Positions 34,846 to 47,941 of a stretch of 64,000 nt of DNA are shown here, piece after piece. The stretch covers positions 1,997,218-2,061,217 of the forward strand of contig NC_052126.1 of NCBI RefSeq assembly GCF_012273895.1, read 5' to 3'. Position 1 is the first letter of the stretch. Each line of letters opens with the position of its first letter. The stretch comes from Zerene cesonia (lineage: Eukaryota; Arthropoda; Insecta; Lepidoptera; Pieridae). Under the pieces are notes generated by a model, which ran no database searches, had not been told where the DNA came from, and worked only from the letters and a program-made list of their open reading frames with translations. The position numbers and the translations under genes are program-made.

Positions 34846-36377
34846 GTGCACGATGTAGTATCATTGGTTTTAAAATTAAAATGCTTTTCGGTAGTCTCTT
34901 TATGGGGTTGTTCAGTAGCAATAGAGAAAACGTTTCTTGAACTACAGTAAAAAACTCCAAAATTGAGAATGTTTTTCCAATATATCTGCGCTGCAATAGA
35001 TCTGGTCTTAATGAGCATATATACAGTATAGTTCTCACATATACATGTCATGTATATACGAGTATGTATATTTATGTCAATTTTAAACAAAAATTTGAAA
35101 TACAATATCCGTGTCGAGGCGTTTTTCTTGACAAAATTTAATTAATTACTATATGATTAATAAATCAAAAATGTTGTATACAAATATGTTCTTAAGCGCT
35201 ACAAAACCCTGATCGTTTCTGTTTAATAAATAAATCTTATGATATTATTAGGTACGAAGTTAGTCAAGACGTCCCAAGAAATGTAATCAAACGGAATATT
35301 ATTACTTTAGTTTAAAACTTCGTAGACACTAAAATTTAAAAAGTGTGACCAGAATTAAATTACTTCAATGTTATATAGATGTATTTTACATACATTTACA
35401 AACAATATGGAATTCGCTGACTCAACTTCTAATGGCAAATAATCAACTCAAATATCATGTTATTTACGTAAAACTTAATGTTTGATCATGCATGAATAAA
35501 TAAGAGTCTTTTCGTATGAATTTCCGCACTTTCATCGTATTCCTGTCTATATTTCAAAAGAACTCAAACGGTTTCAGTAATACCTACTTCATTGAAACAA
35601 AAACATAAGAGGATTAGATGAATTGGCATCAAATTACCGATTCGACTTGATCGTCGCTTTCGTCGGTTCATTGAATATTCCCTGTGTTGAATTGAGAGTT
35701 AATAAGAAGTCAAAAGAGTACAGAGATGTTTTTTTACGGCTATAGATTCCATAACTTTCTCTCTAATTTATATGAACAATCCAGAGCAGTTTCATTGTCC
35801 TTTTGGACTACGACGACTATACAACTATATATTATGTCCTCTTTATTCGAACCAACCCTTGCACCTGCTTACTGAATCTATGTTCTCCGACGAGTCCAAT
35901 CGGGATGTCTTCAGGCGTTCCTAGCGACTCTCAGGGGAAACGTGTTGCACCTTAAACAAAATACGTGCTTACCAGATAATATTTAAGCGCTTCCCCATAG
36001 CTTATAAAAAAGTCGTTTGTGACACCCATCTCAGATCTACTTTATATGGTCGGACTTAATTTAGTTTTTCTTCAGGGCGCGTTATTAATAACTGTACTAA
36101 TTAAGTACTTTACAATTGGCGAGTAAATTACCAAGCCCTTATAATGGTATCGTGACCGAAATGGTAAAGGTATAATACGAAAAAATTTACATAAAAATGT
36201 CAAGCGTGTTTACACGCACTTCGCGTTTATTTGAGTCATTGCTACTTGGGTTTTTCAGAAATGTTTGTTTGTTTTAAATGTTTAAAGTTTTGTTTTGTAT
36301 GATATCGGAAAAACCATAGTTATAACTCGTATACAGGGTTTAATAAAGAACATATATAAAATACATGGCATTATAAT
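34846..36377. other. Non-coding stretch
   Basis: AT-rich; nothing recognised. Two overlapping minus-strand frames at 34809-35105 have no supporting signal. Confidence 0.5.
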
Positions 36378-36416
36378 ATTATTCAGTGATAAGGCCGCCT
36401 TCTGTGCTGCTTTAGA
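36378..36416 (+). mobile_element. LINE 3' fragment
   Basis: TTATTCAGTGATAAGGCCGCCTTCTG, the conserved tail motif of the LINE at 19838, directly next to a SINE piece. Confidence 0.5.
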
Positions 36417-36517
36417 TCATCAACATCATCATCAGCCCTTATATGTTCCCACTCCTGGGACACAGGCCTCCTGTGAGGGTTCAGGCCATAATCCGACACG
36501 CTGGCCAAGCTGCTATA
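36417..36517 (-). mobile_element. tRNA-derived SINE, 3' fragment
   Basis: ATCATCATCAGCCCTTATATG, GGGACACAGGCCTCCTGTGAGG and CACGCTGGCCAAG: reverse copy of the 3' third only. Confidence 0.75.
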
Positions 36518-37240
36518 CAACGCATTAAAAGTATAATAAATAAATAACAACATTTAGATTTTTTTATTTATATCTTATGTTCTAATCTAATCTATTTAAA
36601 AAAAATCGAAATTTATACAATTACCAAGGACAGAAAGTAATGGATTGTTCATGAAGGGATCTTTACTTTTTGGTTTAACTAAGCTGAGAAATAAGAAGAA
36701 AAAAAAAAGTCGCTCATCCCAGTTTCATCGAAAGAAATCAAAAATATAAAATACTACCTCAAATTTCAAATAAAAATGGTCAAGAACTCGAAATGGTGTG
36801 GTCTATATGAATATTATGATGCTCGTAGGAAATGAGAATGATTTCAAATAAAGCACCAGCGTTTTGCTGTTACTACGTGAAAAAACGTTACGAAATATTA
36901 AGCAAACGTGGTGGAGATAGGAGAAAAATAAAAATTCCGAAGCACGAACCGAGAATAAATAATAATTTCATGAAATAATTCACAACACAAATATCTATAA
37001 CTGTTTTAATTAAACGGTTCCAACCAAACCCCTTGTTTAAACACAACTCGAACTGTGCAAACATTTTAGACGAGTTTCAAAAACTTTTCGGGTATCTGCG
37101 ATCGTTAAAATTTTGTAAATGAATTACAATTTTACGTACACTCTGTAGGTATGACTGAGCTGGTGGTAGATGAATTCTAATCCAACACCCGTGGTTCCGA
37201 AACTGAAAGTGGTTCAACGGAACACAGTGGAATTTATTTA

Positions 37241-37450
37241 ATATTTTGCCCGCGGCTTTGCCCGCATAGTCCCAGGAAAGATAGACCCAGGGTGCTACCA
37301 ACAATGTTCCCGTTTCCGTTCGATTTCTGGGAGAAAACCATCCTTTGTCCTTTCTCGGGTAAAGGGTATTTCTTTCGAAATTTCAGCTTAATCGGTTTAA
37401 CCGTAACCGTTTAATCGGTGTAACCGAGTTATAGAAAGTGTAACTAACAC
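37241..37450 (-). mobile_element. Helitron-like degraded element
   Basis: TTTTGCCCGCGGCTTTGCCCG, a 3'-end-like stem, followed by ATTTCAGCTTAATCGGTTTA; the 5' end is not clear. Confidence 0.4.
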
Positions 37451-37599
37451 GACATTATTTTAAATATCTATATAGATATAGATATCTTCTTTATTGCATA
37501 CATAGAACATTGAAAAAAAAACATGATAAAATTTTAAAGCAAAGGTTGGTTGGTGAATTAAAAAAGTTTATGTAATTTGCTTATATCATAAGTGGGATA

Positions 37600-38010
37600 T
37601 ATAACCTAATATATATAGTGGGAGTCCGATATATTTCAGAGTTCTTTCAAAGGGCAATTCACTCTTGCGTATTTAGCCATGGCGAAAATGCATGGTCGTG
37701 TTAGTGGTGAATTAAAAGCGATCCATTATAAATAACAAATATAAAAATATCACATTGAATCGGACACATACAGATGATAAATTAGGTATGACGTATAGTA
37801 TTATGTTATCTGTGGTATGACGAACCGTAATAAATACAGCATGTTATAAACCACAAGACGCTAAACTAATTTGTGACCAATCTCCACGGGACCTGGAATA
37901 TGTCAATGATATACAGGCCACATGTGTAAATATCTCTAGAGAGACAATCAGGTCAGACGCTACGATCGTGTAATCTGATGGAAGCTGTGGTTTATTCTGT
38001 ATCACATTTA
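37600..38010 (-). repeat. Unclassified repeat segment
   Basis: Shares TATAGTATTATGTTATCTGTGG with 18049-18070 and GTGGGAGTCCG with about 21541. The 62-codon minus-strand frame inside is probably not a gene. Confidence 0.35.
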
Positions 38011-38438
38011 TAAATGAAAGAAAAAAAAGCAATAAACAGCTTTAGACTTAATACAACTGGCGATATTTTCGCTTAAGAGCGATTTTTATAAGACAACCTT
38101 TGATACAGGAATAAAAATATATGTTTTAGGAAAGCAACCCTCTTAGACTAGCTTCGCTGTCATATTTATGATTATGTTACTTTTTTCTTAATTGGTGTTT
38201 TATTTTGAAAATTATACCTACTTGGTAGATTTCTTAATATTACATGTATTTTGTAAAACATTGGATACAACACGTAAGTTACAAAATTTATTTGCAATTA
38301 AAATTCGATCGAAGGAGTTAGGAAATCATATTATATTGTATTCATAACTATTATGTATCACTGTTTGGAATACATGGACTAATGTCGTATTTCTCGGTAC
38401 TATCGAATTAATAACTTTAAGTATTTTGAGGTACTTAC

Positions 38439-38574
38439 GTCATTGAGTTGATTAATCGAACAGTTGGATCAGAATAATTGGGGCCATATCGCATGTAAGG
38501 CTTCCATTTCAAAGCAGGGTTTTGAAGTGTCCTACGTTTGTATGCAAAATAAGTTTCTATATTAGTTTTTAAAT
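38439..38574 (-). CDS. Possible orphan coding exon, unknown protein
   Basis: An open frame with protein-like composition (LKTNIETYFAYKRR, LKWKPYMRYGPNY, SDPTVRLINSM) ends at a good donor ATGAC|GTAAGT (38438). Candidate acceptors are at 38575 (CGAACAAG) and 38532 (AACGTAG). It lies in no recognised repeat. I do not recognise the family and could not find a partner exon in a compatible phase. Confidence 0.35.
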
Positions 38575-39077
38575 CTTGTTCGTGTAATGATGAAGATGTA
38601 ATGGTAAAGCAAATTGTAATTCCCACATCAAGGCAGCGGAGATTTATTGGCGTTTAAATAATTTCTTTGAATGCAATTAATGAATATAATAAGTAAGTAG
38701 TAATATTTAGGATATTACTAATGAATCATGAGCTTAAATTTAACGTAACGTTACCTCTCTCATATAACATTATTGCTGTAAATACAAGATAATAAATAAA
38801 TAATGTATATGGTAGTCGAGCAGTCTCTGTATTGTTATATTTAAAGCATGTGTTATAACCAAAAGAACATTATTTTTATACATATCATAAAAGTATATAG
38901 ATGTTGAACTAAAATTTGATAGACTTCTGATGTCGTAAAGCGTGTCCCTCGCTTTCTTTTTAACTTTCCGATAGAAATAATGAAGAAAGTTGAATTGCAC
39001 ACCAAACTTTAAATAAGTTGATACCAAACTGCCTAATGTTTTTTTATTTTCAAAATATAAATTTATTTATTTATGCA

Positions 39078-39282
39078 CTAGCTGCGCACCGCGGGTCCAC
39101 CCGCATACATCCTTATTCGGAAGGAATATCGGTATAAAAAGTTGCCTATATGTTATTCCAGTGGTCCAAGCTGTCTACGTACCCAATTTCATTGTAATGG
39201 GTTCAGTAGTTCTTGTGTGAAAGAGTAACAAACACACACAACCTTACAAACTTTCGCATTTATAATATTAGTGGGAGTAGGA
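39078..39282 (-). mobile_element. Lep1-like non-autonomous Helitron
   Basis: A|CTAGCTGCGCACCGCGGGTC at the 3' end; AATATTAGTGGGAGTAGGA|T at the 5' end. It abuts the R1 copy that begins at 39287. Confidence 0.85.
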
Positions 39283-39286
39283 TTTT

Positions 39287-39700
39287 GTATGTGGTAGTCG
39301 AGCACGCTTCGGCACGAATTGGGCCAGCTCGCACCGGGGAAGTACCACACCCCCACAGAAGACCGGCGTGAAATAGCACGCCGTAGTAATAAGCCATACC
39401 ATAGTAATAAGCTGGGCAGCCCCCAGCCACCAAGGTGTTTCGTTCGGTGAGTGGGGGAGCCGGAGGCCCATATCCATTTCCTTCCCCTTCCCAGTCCTTT
39501 CCTTTATTCCTCTCGCCAATCCTTTCTTAATCCCTTCCCAATTTAAAGTCGGCAATCCATTTGTAGAGGCGTAAGGTCTGTAATCGACTTTACGCCTCTA
39601 CAAATGTTCATGGGCGGTGGTAGCGCTTACCATCAGGCGTCCCACCAGCTCCCAGCTCCCAGCTCCAGCTGCCGATTGTGACATAAAAAAAAAACAAAAA
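39287..39700 (+). repeat. Interspersed repeat R1 with an internal insertion
   Basis: GTATGTGGTAGTCGAGCACG to TTGTGACATAAAAAAAAAAC. About 40 extra bases near 39383-39430 (GTAATAAGCCATACCATAG) and a CCCAGCT triplication near 39650 make it longer than other copies. Confidence 0.85.
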
Positions 39701-40748
39701 AAAAAGGATTCATAATATTAGTACGATATGTCCGAATAAAAACAACTGCAATTAAAATGTACAAAATATGACATAGAATATCACATATGAAGGCAATTAA
39801 CATTTAAATTACCTCTACGAAGCAACCGTTGGACAAATGTTAAAACGATCATAATTAAAATGCAATAAAAACCCAAACCACAGATACTAATTAACACATC
39901 GCTTTCGATGAAACTTTAGTTCATGGCGTCATAAAAAGCCTGTGAAAGCGATTTCCTATTACAATACTGTAACCTAATAGAGATAAGAAGTTGCTAGAGC
40001 CTGTTATCTGTTTGTGACACTTTGTTCTATTGAATGGAGGTAGAAAATACGATGGTTTATATGAATATTTAAAATACTTTCATATTTAATGGATACATTG
40101 GTAATACTAAAAATAGAGTAAAAAATGAATTTAATAAATACAACATTCTCAATACACAGCGTTTGTGTTTAACCACCTCTAAAACGGGTTTATCGAATTT
40201 AAGGAAATTTCGTGTATTCGATAGATCTGAAATTAGGTCAGGGAAACATTTTTTTTTATACTCCTTAATGATAAGGGTGTCCGGGTAGATCGTTTGTCAA
40301 AACATAAAATATTTAGGTTTGCGTTACTTATATAATTTTAACAATAAAATAAAATAAATTCATATAATTTAATTTTACACACGACCAAGGTATCTTAACT
40401 AATTCCGAGTATTGTATTTAAAACTATGAAATATAGGTAAGTCTTATTCCTTACTAATATTATAATTAAAAAACGATGATTGTCCATTTTTTACATAGAA
40501 GCGGAGTGAATTAATATAAATTAAATTGATCATTTGCAACACAATTTTCATTTTAGAAGGGATGTTTTCAAGCACACCTACTGTGCTCTAGATCCATTTT
40601 ACTTGCTCAAGTTATTGATTTCCATTACTTGTGCTTAGTTCAAGCTAAGTCCAAGCAGTGGGAATCTCTGAATTCAGATATGACCCTAAGCACGAGATTA
40701 TAAGAGATTCGATAGTTCGTTTAACGTGAAGATTTTGGATTTATTGAT

Positions 40749-40817
40749 AATAGCCTATTTATTGATAATAGGCTATTATAAAATTAAATTATCCTTGCAT
40801 AGAATGCAAGGATAATT
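40749..40817. repeat. Two adjacent perfect hairpins
   Basis: AATAGCCTAT (40749-40758) pairs with ATAGGCTATT (40768-40777). AATTATCCTTGCAT (40787-40800) pairs with ATGCAAGGATAATT (40804-40817), with loop AGA. They sit directly before the T-rich end of a SINE. Confidence 0.75.
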
Positions 40818-40821
40818 TTTT

Positions 40822-41128
40822 TCATCATCATCATTATCATCAGCCCATAATGTTCCCACATCTGGGACACAGGCCTCTTTTGAGGGTTCAGGCCATAATG
40901 CACCACGCTGGCCAAGTGCGGGTTGGCAGATGTCCCATGTCGTCGAACTTTTGATTCTTGGACATGCCGGTTTCCTCACGATGTCTTCCTTCACCCTTTT
41001 AAGCAGTGATTATATTATCCACATGTGCAGATAAATTGAAATATCTATTTCCTGCACGCTCGCTCGGTCTCAAACCCCGACTTATCGATTTATAAGTCCG
41101 AGATTCTCACCACTGAGCCACCACTGCT
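40822..41128 (-). mobile_element. tRNA-derived SINE, full length
   Basis: Reverse copy from TTCATCATCATCATTATCATC (tail) to GAGCCACCACTGC (tRNA-like head). Confidence 0.85.
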
Positions 41129-41939
41129 TTTTACTGCTACGGCAAAGATATATTTTTTTTTAATTTAAAATATTAGTATTCTCAAATTATTAAAGCTAAC
41201 CAAAAATGTAGATATCGATTAGTGAGTTTGCCTTTTCTTCTCATAAGGGTCGTTACAGTCTGGCATATACAAATAATCTTTTAGAACGCTATAAATATTT
41301 TCTCGGTCTCGGTTTATTAAAACTCAGTTATCTAGTATATAAGCAAATTAGGGACAAACTTTTACAACAAAACTTTCTTCGTGAGCATAACTTGTGGCTT
41401 AGAAAATGTTTATTATTTCATAATATAAAGAAGTAGCTACAATAAGTAGAATAACCACAGAATAATAAATACAAGTAGCTTAATTGCAGCCGTCTTGTGC
41501 TCCTTTTTTCGAGTCCAAACGACATAATGCAACATAATTCTCAACCAACTTCGAAAAAGGAAGTTATCAATTTGACTGTAGTTTTGTGTTTTTTACATTA
41601 TAAGTTTTTACTACTACTTATTTGAAAGCTAGTGCTGGTAACTGGTTCTGACAATTATTCTTCCAGACGGTATAGTTTATTAGATAAAAGTAATTAGTAA
41701 AGATGTTGTGTGTTAATTAATATACACATTTTTTTATTAAAACTTTATAAAGATGAAATGAAAATTTGATTAGTTGTTATCTATTAATGAGATGTGATTT
41801 ATTTTTAATTAATGGAAATTTTAAGAACATCATTATCTTGAGGATAACATCACTTTCAAGTGAACCAAATTCTCTACCCAGTACACCAGGACAATAGTGT
41901 TTGACATCTTTTGGAAGGATTCAAATAAAGAAATTTAAT

Positions 41940-42060
41940 TTTTTTTTTTTTTTTTTTTTATTAGAGATAGGCAGACGTTTGACCGCGGTCCCACCTGATG
42001 GGAAGTGGAGACGCGGTCTATGGTGGTAAGTCACGTCTACCTAGAAGGTGCCCATTTACT
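41940..42060 (-). mobile_element. Retroposon 3' end with poly(A)
   Basis: T-rich run, then TTAGAGATAGGCAGACGTTTG, CCGCGGTCCCACCTGATGGG and GTCTATGGTGGTAAGTCACG: minus-strand 3' end of a non-LTR element with an A tail. Confidence 0.5.
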
Positions 42061-42651
42061 CGTCTCTTAAATGTACCCATATTATAGTTCTCATATTAAT
42101 CATATTATAGTATTATATATATCATAGTATAGTTATAATGATGTCAATAAAAGTGTGATCGAACAAAAACTCGATGAGTTTTACTCCTTGAATTCCAATG
42201 GGAGACTTTTTTACTTACGACATTATTGTTAGTGATAAGGTAATAGGCATTTCCAGAATCGGTCATACAGAATATACATTATAGGTAGTCTAAGCTCCAA
42301 AGTAGATAGACCAAAGAGGAATATTTTAAAGTAGTTCTTTTAAATGAGAAGTTTAAAATGGAACTTTAATATAACATCTCTGTTTACCAAAGAATAACAT
42401 CAACGAAGTTGAAACATATGAAACATTATGACGAGCAAGTTCTGCAACGATCCTTTTATATAACTTTGACATAAATATGTAAGTTTAAAAGTTTCACTTG
42501 TTAGTTACCCTAGCAAATATAATACTTTTGATTATATTATTGGTCTGCATATACGTAAGTCTTTACAAAATATACACATGTATGAAACAGAGAGAATACA
42601 CGTATGTTTGAACATTCATCTGAATATTTACATATATATATATATTTATTT

Positions 42652-42860
42652 AAATACTTTTTTATGTCACAGTCGGCAATGGAGTTGATGGATCGCCTGA
42701 TGGTAAGCACTACCACCGCCCATGAATATTTGGAAAGACGTATAGTCGATTGCAGACGTTACACCTATACAAATGGATTGTCGACTCCAAATTAGAAGGG
42801 GATTAAGAAAGGATGGAGAGGAATAAAGGAAAGCACTGGGAAGGGTAAGAAAAAGAATAC
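42652..42860 (-). repeat. Interspersed repeat R1, truncated
   Basis: TTTTTTATGTCACAGTCGGC and CTACCACCGCCCATGAATATTTGG to AAAGCACTGGGAAGGGTAAG; lost beyond. Confidence 0.8.
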
Positions 42861-44446
42861 ATAATCGTATAGTATGTTATTAAAGTGTAAATGCAATATT
42901 AAATCTTCGGGAAACGCCTCCTTATACACAAAAATGAATCTTCCAGCTCTAGTATGAACATAAAATGACCTTGTACAGTTAAACCTTTGTCGGCCTATAA
43001 AAAAGTGTCGTTATGCAATCCCATATTACAAAGACGGAGATAAAACTGATACTAAAACTCTGGATGACACTCAATACATTCAAGTCACGCCTTTATGTGA
43101 TAAAATCTTGCTTTTCTTGGATATTAACAGCTCCTTGGCAAGCTTGGAACCATTTTATTATAATTATCGTTCTACTGCTAATAATAATCAGATTGGAAGC
43201 GTTGTATTATGTGGAAGTCAAATACTTTTTTGTCTGAAAAATCGCAGAGAGACATCGGTGGCAAGGGTTTGTACCTTAGTGACATCCACTTATTATGGCT
43301 ATAAACATTGTGCAATAATTATCTCCTTTGGAGAGTCTGTGTTGCGATTAGCCGCCATAGCCAAAATTGGGTCAAGAGGGCTATTGCCGAATTAACCCCG
43401 ACTCCGGACGAGAAATAACTCTTTGTATCAAAAGTTTGTGAAAATCCGTAATTATTATTGAATAATGTACTTTTAATATAGTAGCATTGGACAAAAATTG
43501 TATCGTTAACGTTTATTGATATTCCAATATTAGTTTCAAAACAAACCAAACATTAACTAGCGCGCTGTTAAATATTGATTTTAATTAAATTTAAAAGTCG
43601 GCTTCGTGGCCTAATGAATAAATAAAACCCAAGCATAGGATTACCAGGTGATTAAAATTCATCACGTTTCAAATCTATAATATAATCTACTTCTATATTC
43701 TAGCGAACCAAAAAATATCTATGATTATGGGTCTATTAAATTTCCAACATAATATTTGAAAGATGTATGACATTATTTTCGAAGATATTCGAAGGGTCAC
43801 TTCCAGTAAGAATCTATATCATCTCGTATTTCGCGAAGAAAATATAAATGGATTATTAGAAGCAAAATTTTATTAATACATCAAATTATACTAACATAGT
43901 TTTTAAGAATTAATTGTTACTAACAAAATGAGTCTGAGTTACTCGAAATTAAATCAAAATAAATAAATATTCATTTCAATAATGACGTAGTAATTCACCA
44001 TAAAAAACACTATCACGAAATAACGAAAAAATTGAGTGCCTAGATATCACCTCAAATCAATAGTAAAAGGTATCAGACATCTGCATCCATCCCACAATTG
44101 AGGATTGGCATTGTTCACCTCTCGACCCCAACATCCGCCTGCATGTTGTGTTTACGCATTCCAAATGGAACGAGACGGGTTGTTGTTGTTATTCAACGTA
44201 AGATATTGATACAATACAAAGGACACTTCTTCCAACAGTCAATCAGTATTAAGGTCCTAAAATGCAATTACTTTTTGTACATCTACAGAACTCACCAATA
44301 ACATTACTGTTACCTATTTTTAATCTTTACTTTTGAGGGCACGCATTCGAAGTAGTGCAATAGATGTTGTTTTTCATGTATACCTTCCTTTTGAATCACT
44401 CTATCTATTAAAAAAAAGTAGTTTTAAAGGTCTAAGCTTAAAAAAA
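42861..44446. other. Non-coding stretch
   Basis: No feature recognised. Overlapping plus-strand frames at 43013-43395 show no known motif or splice support. Confidence 0.45.
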
Positions 44447-44573
44447 TGTCGACGACATGTGACATCTACCAATCCGCATTTGGCCAGCGTGGTGGATTAT
44501 GGCCTGAACCCTCATAGGAGGCCTGTGTGCCAGTAGTGGGAACATGTATGTGGCTGATGATGATGAAGCATAC
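44447..44573 (+). mobile_element. tRNA-derived SINE, 5'-truncated copy
   Basis: CGACGACATGTGACATCTACC ... GGCCTGTGTGCCAGTAGTGGG, ending in GATGATGATGA. Confidence 0.8.
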
Positions 44574-44682
44574 ATACACATGAACAAAGGAGGGATACGA
44601 TTTTGCTTTATACTATGTAGTGATTTTACCACTTCAAGCCACGTTATATTGAAGTGTGACAGACTATTTTTTATTTTGTTTT

Positions 44683-44724
44683 ATCCCGGTTAACCGGGGC
44701 GGAGCTGAGATGAGAGACTAGTAT
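44683..44724 (+). mobile_element. Helitron 3' end fragment
   Basis: TATCCCGGTTAACCGGGGCGG ... GAGAGACTAG|T, the 3' end of the family at 19505. Confidence 0.5.
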
Positions 44725-46782
44725 TATCATAAGTTCAAGGTTCAATTGTATAGGCGTAAAGAGACATACAAATAGAGCCAGTTTAGCAGTTATAATATTA
44801 TAGTAGACATATACCTTGTGTCGTGTGTTTTTGTCTAGATTAAATAGGTTTTCTGTCAACCCTAAAGTTTCAAGCATTAATTAGTAAATGAAAGGTATTC
44901 TTACTTATAACACATGGAAGTTAATAAATTACGTATACTTTATAATTACAGGCCTGTGTCGCGTGTATGAGTAAAAAGCTGTAAACCACATTCAAAGCAA
45001 CTTTTGAATATTTTATTAAGTCGCAAGATATGTATTCGTCTTTTTTTAATAAGCTGGCTTCTGTCTGGTATTGAAATTTCGGCTAAAGGCGTTCTAAACA
45101 CGTTTCGTAGTGAGAACCTTGGAAAAGTTGAATGAAAAGTATGTACATTAAAAATATGTTTATAAAATTTATGAAACTCATAACAGCACATATAATGATG
45201 AAATGATGTTTATTTTGATACACCACAAAGAAGTTATGAAAAAATAAAACATAACAGAGTAAGCGGGATATTACACTACCATTTACCTTGGATCATATAA
45301 GTGATCGTAATGTTTGCTCCATTTTCACTGACGATTAAATTTAATGAAGTTCACAGTTCAGAAGCCCGTTAGTCATGTTCTTAAATCAGAAGAATTAAAT
45401 TACTATCAACAGCTGATGTTGTATGTGTTGTTGTGAACGCCTATTATAAGGATTTTAAATCCCTACAGTCAGGAAATTGTAAGATATAACAGTTACACAG
45501 CTACATAGCAATATTTTTTTAGAAATTTACATTAAAATACCTAATATACAAGTATATACCTATACAATGTGAAAATTAGTTTAATCGCGTCAAATATAAT
45601 TCTGCTTAATATTGTCGAAATATATAGAATACTTTGGAAATACATAACAACATGATTAATTTTAATTTTTTAGTTTTATAGCATTGAAATGCTTTTATAA
45701 ATGAGAATTTTGTTTTTTTTTATTAATGTTTAACTAAGTAGGTGCGTTTAGAAGATTTTTGTTCTATGCTACTTTTTTACAGTCGGTACTATTTATTATA
45801 CCCCACCGGTTCGGAAATGGCGCTTCTTTAGATGAGAATCAATTAACTTCACTAGGCCTTTTATATGTACTCTAATCTACTGAAATTATCTGTCAGCAAA
45901 GAAGAGAAATGATGTATGACAATAAATGTGTTAAATAAGCTATCAGTGACCTTAATAGTAAAGCTATAAATGGTCTAAATACAGTAAGCTGATTAAGCAA
46001 ATTTATCATAAAAGCAAATTTTAACCGTCACCTCACCTCATTCATTCATTTCATTCCATTGATATGAAAGACCCAAGTATGATACATAAGTAACGCTTAA
46101 AAGTGTCGCTAAACACTCACCAACTTCACTTATGAAGTTACAGTTATGCTCTAAATTTTATTTTTAAAAATCAACTTAATGCGAATCACGCAGCAATGAT
46201 GTTTTTATAAAGTGTGCGTAGGAGTGCGCCTAGACGCGAATGACTCGAGACAATTTGAAATGAGTACACAATAAAGAATATTGCGCTCATCATTACAAGA
46301 ACGTTCTTTGAAACGTTCCATCCATTCATCCATTTCACCTGTGGGAAGGTGAGATTTATTATTCATGCATCTCACAAAGATGCAGAGAGTCTTATTTCTA
46401 TTCTGATAACAGCTTCGATACGTAAAACGACATTGACAACGATTTGTTAAGCTGGCGAAATGTTTCAATGGGACGCTTGGCAAACCTCCAAGCAAGACGA
46501 GGCCGTACGATCACCCTGGATCGTAATAACTCTAAGAGTTATGTGTAAAATATTCAAATCGCTATTTAAATAATAAGGTTTATAAGCAAACTTTAGTTCG
46601 ATTAGGGCGAAGACGACCTGTCTTTACGTACTTATAGTCTGGTTAAAACTGAAAAAACAAGTATTGCGGTTGAAATAGCGTTGAATGCTTTTTGGAGTAA
46701 ACTTAAGACCAACGTGTCCATATTTTATAACTGTTGCTATTCACGTACAATTTTATTTCAATTGTATGATGTTCTTTTTTCT
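44725..46782. other. Non-coding stretch
   Basis: No repeat recognised. A 96-codon minus-strand frame without an ATG start lies at 46205-46495. It is open and protein-like, but neither splice sites nor a family support it. Confidence 0.45.
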
Positions 46783-47128
46783 TTTTTATGCCATAGTCGA
46801 CAATGGAGCTGGTGAGTCGCCTGATGGTAAGCGCTACCACAGCCTATGAACATTTGGAAAGGCATAAGGTCAATGACCTAACGCTTCTACAAATGAGCTA
46901 ACGACTTTAGATTGAGAAGGGTTTAAGAAAGGATTGACGAGAGCAATAAAGGACAGGACTGGGAAGGGTAAGGAAAGGGATATGGGCCTCAGGTTCCCCT
47001 GCTCATTGTACGAAACACAATAGTAAGCTATTATTACACGCCGGTCTTCTTTGGGGGTGTGGTACTTCCCCGGTGCGAGCTGGCCCAATTCGTGCCGAAG
47101 CGTGCTCGACTCTCACATACTAAGTTGT
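46783..47128 (-). repeat. Interspersed repeat R1, near full length
   Basis: CTTTTTTATGCCATAGTCGAC to GTGCTCGACTCTCACATAC; all R1 blocks are present. Confidence 0.88.
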
Positions 47129-47244
47129 GTGCTGCACACATTTAATTTTATTTAGTACTTTTCGATTAGTACTTTCCTTGTTTTTTTTCAATTAGGTATG
47201 ATTCGCGCAAGATGCGACTAACACGCTTGACTCTGCGTGACAGT

Positions 47245-47420
47245 TACTTTGTAGGGTTTTTTTTTTCGTGAGGAAATCCTTCATGGATACTTTGCTACCT
47301 CGAGGGTAGTACCAAAGCTTATGCCAGACTCTCACTGGCATAAACCTCACGGTGGCCTACTTCGTCGCAGGTAATGAGGGGTTCCCGGGATCTCCCTTAG
47401 GAACGCACACGGTAACAGTG
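47245..47420 (-). mobile_element. Retroposon 3' end fragment
   Basis: T-rich run, then CGTGAGGAAATCCTTCATGG, CTCGAGGGTAGTACC and CAGACTCTCACTGGCATAAAC, as at the A-tailed 3' end of a lepidopteran non-LTR element read on the minus strand. Confidence 0.45.
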
Positions 47421-47590
47421 ACTCTGCGGAACAGTTACTGTATAGGGCTGCCAAAACATATTATACTTAGAGCTTAAAATACATTCATATATATATTTAA
47501 GTCTCTGAGTGCCACAATACTCTTAAAGTTTATGGACTGAGCACTGAGAATATGTTATGTCTTAATCTTATATCTTTAAACGAGCAATTC

Positions 47591-47593
<3 letters not shown>

Positions 47594-47660
<67 letters not shown>
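47594..47660. repeat. (AT)n microsatellite
   Basis: About 33 uninterrupted TA units, directly before a Helitron-related segment. Confidence 0.95.
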
Positions 47661-47662
<2 letters not shown>

Positions 47663-47941
47663 GGAATCTCGGAATCGGCTCCAACGATTTTCATGAAATT
47701 TAGTATATAGGGGTTTTCGGGGGCGATAAATCGATCTAGCTAGGAATTTTTTTTAGAAAATGTCATATTCGTGTTTTATTCGTGTTTTTTTTCCTGACAT
47801 CTATTGGTGAATAATAATACTATTTTGCTTCGTAGATAGCTGGACAACTGAAATAAAACATAGGCACTTTTTATACCGATATTCCTACGGGATACGGTTA
47901 AGCAACACGCTTAGGCGGTTTCAACCGCGGGTCACAGCTAG
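47661..47941 (+). mobile_element. Helitron-related composite segment
   Basis: TTGGAATCTCGGAATCGGC and ATTTTCATGAAATTTAGTATA blocks, then the 3' part of the Lep1-like family (GATAGCTGGACAACTG ... GTTTCAACCGCGGGTCACAG, CTAG|T at 47938-47941). Confidence 0.65.

Noticed and set aside
46205..46495. 96-codon minus-strand open frame
   Set aside because: No ATG at the start, no convincing acceptor or donor, and no recognised motif.
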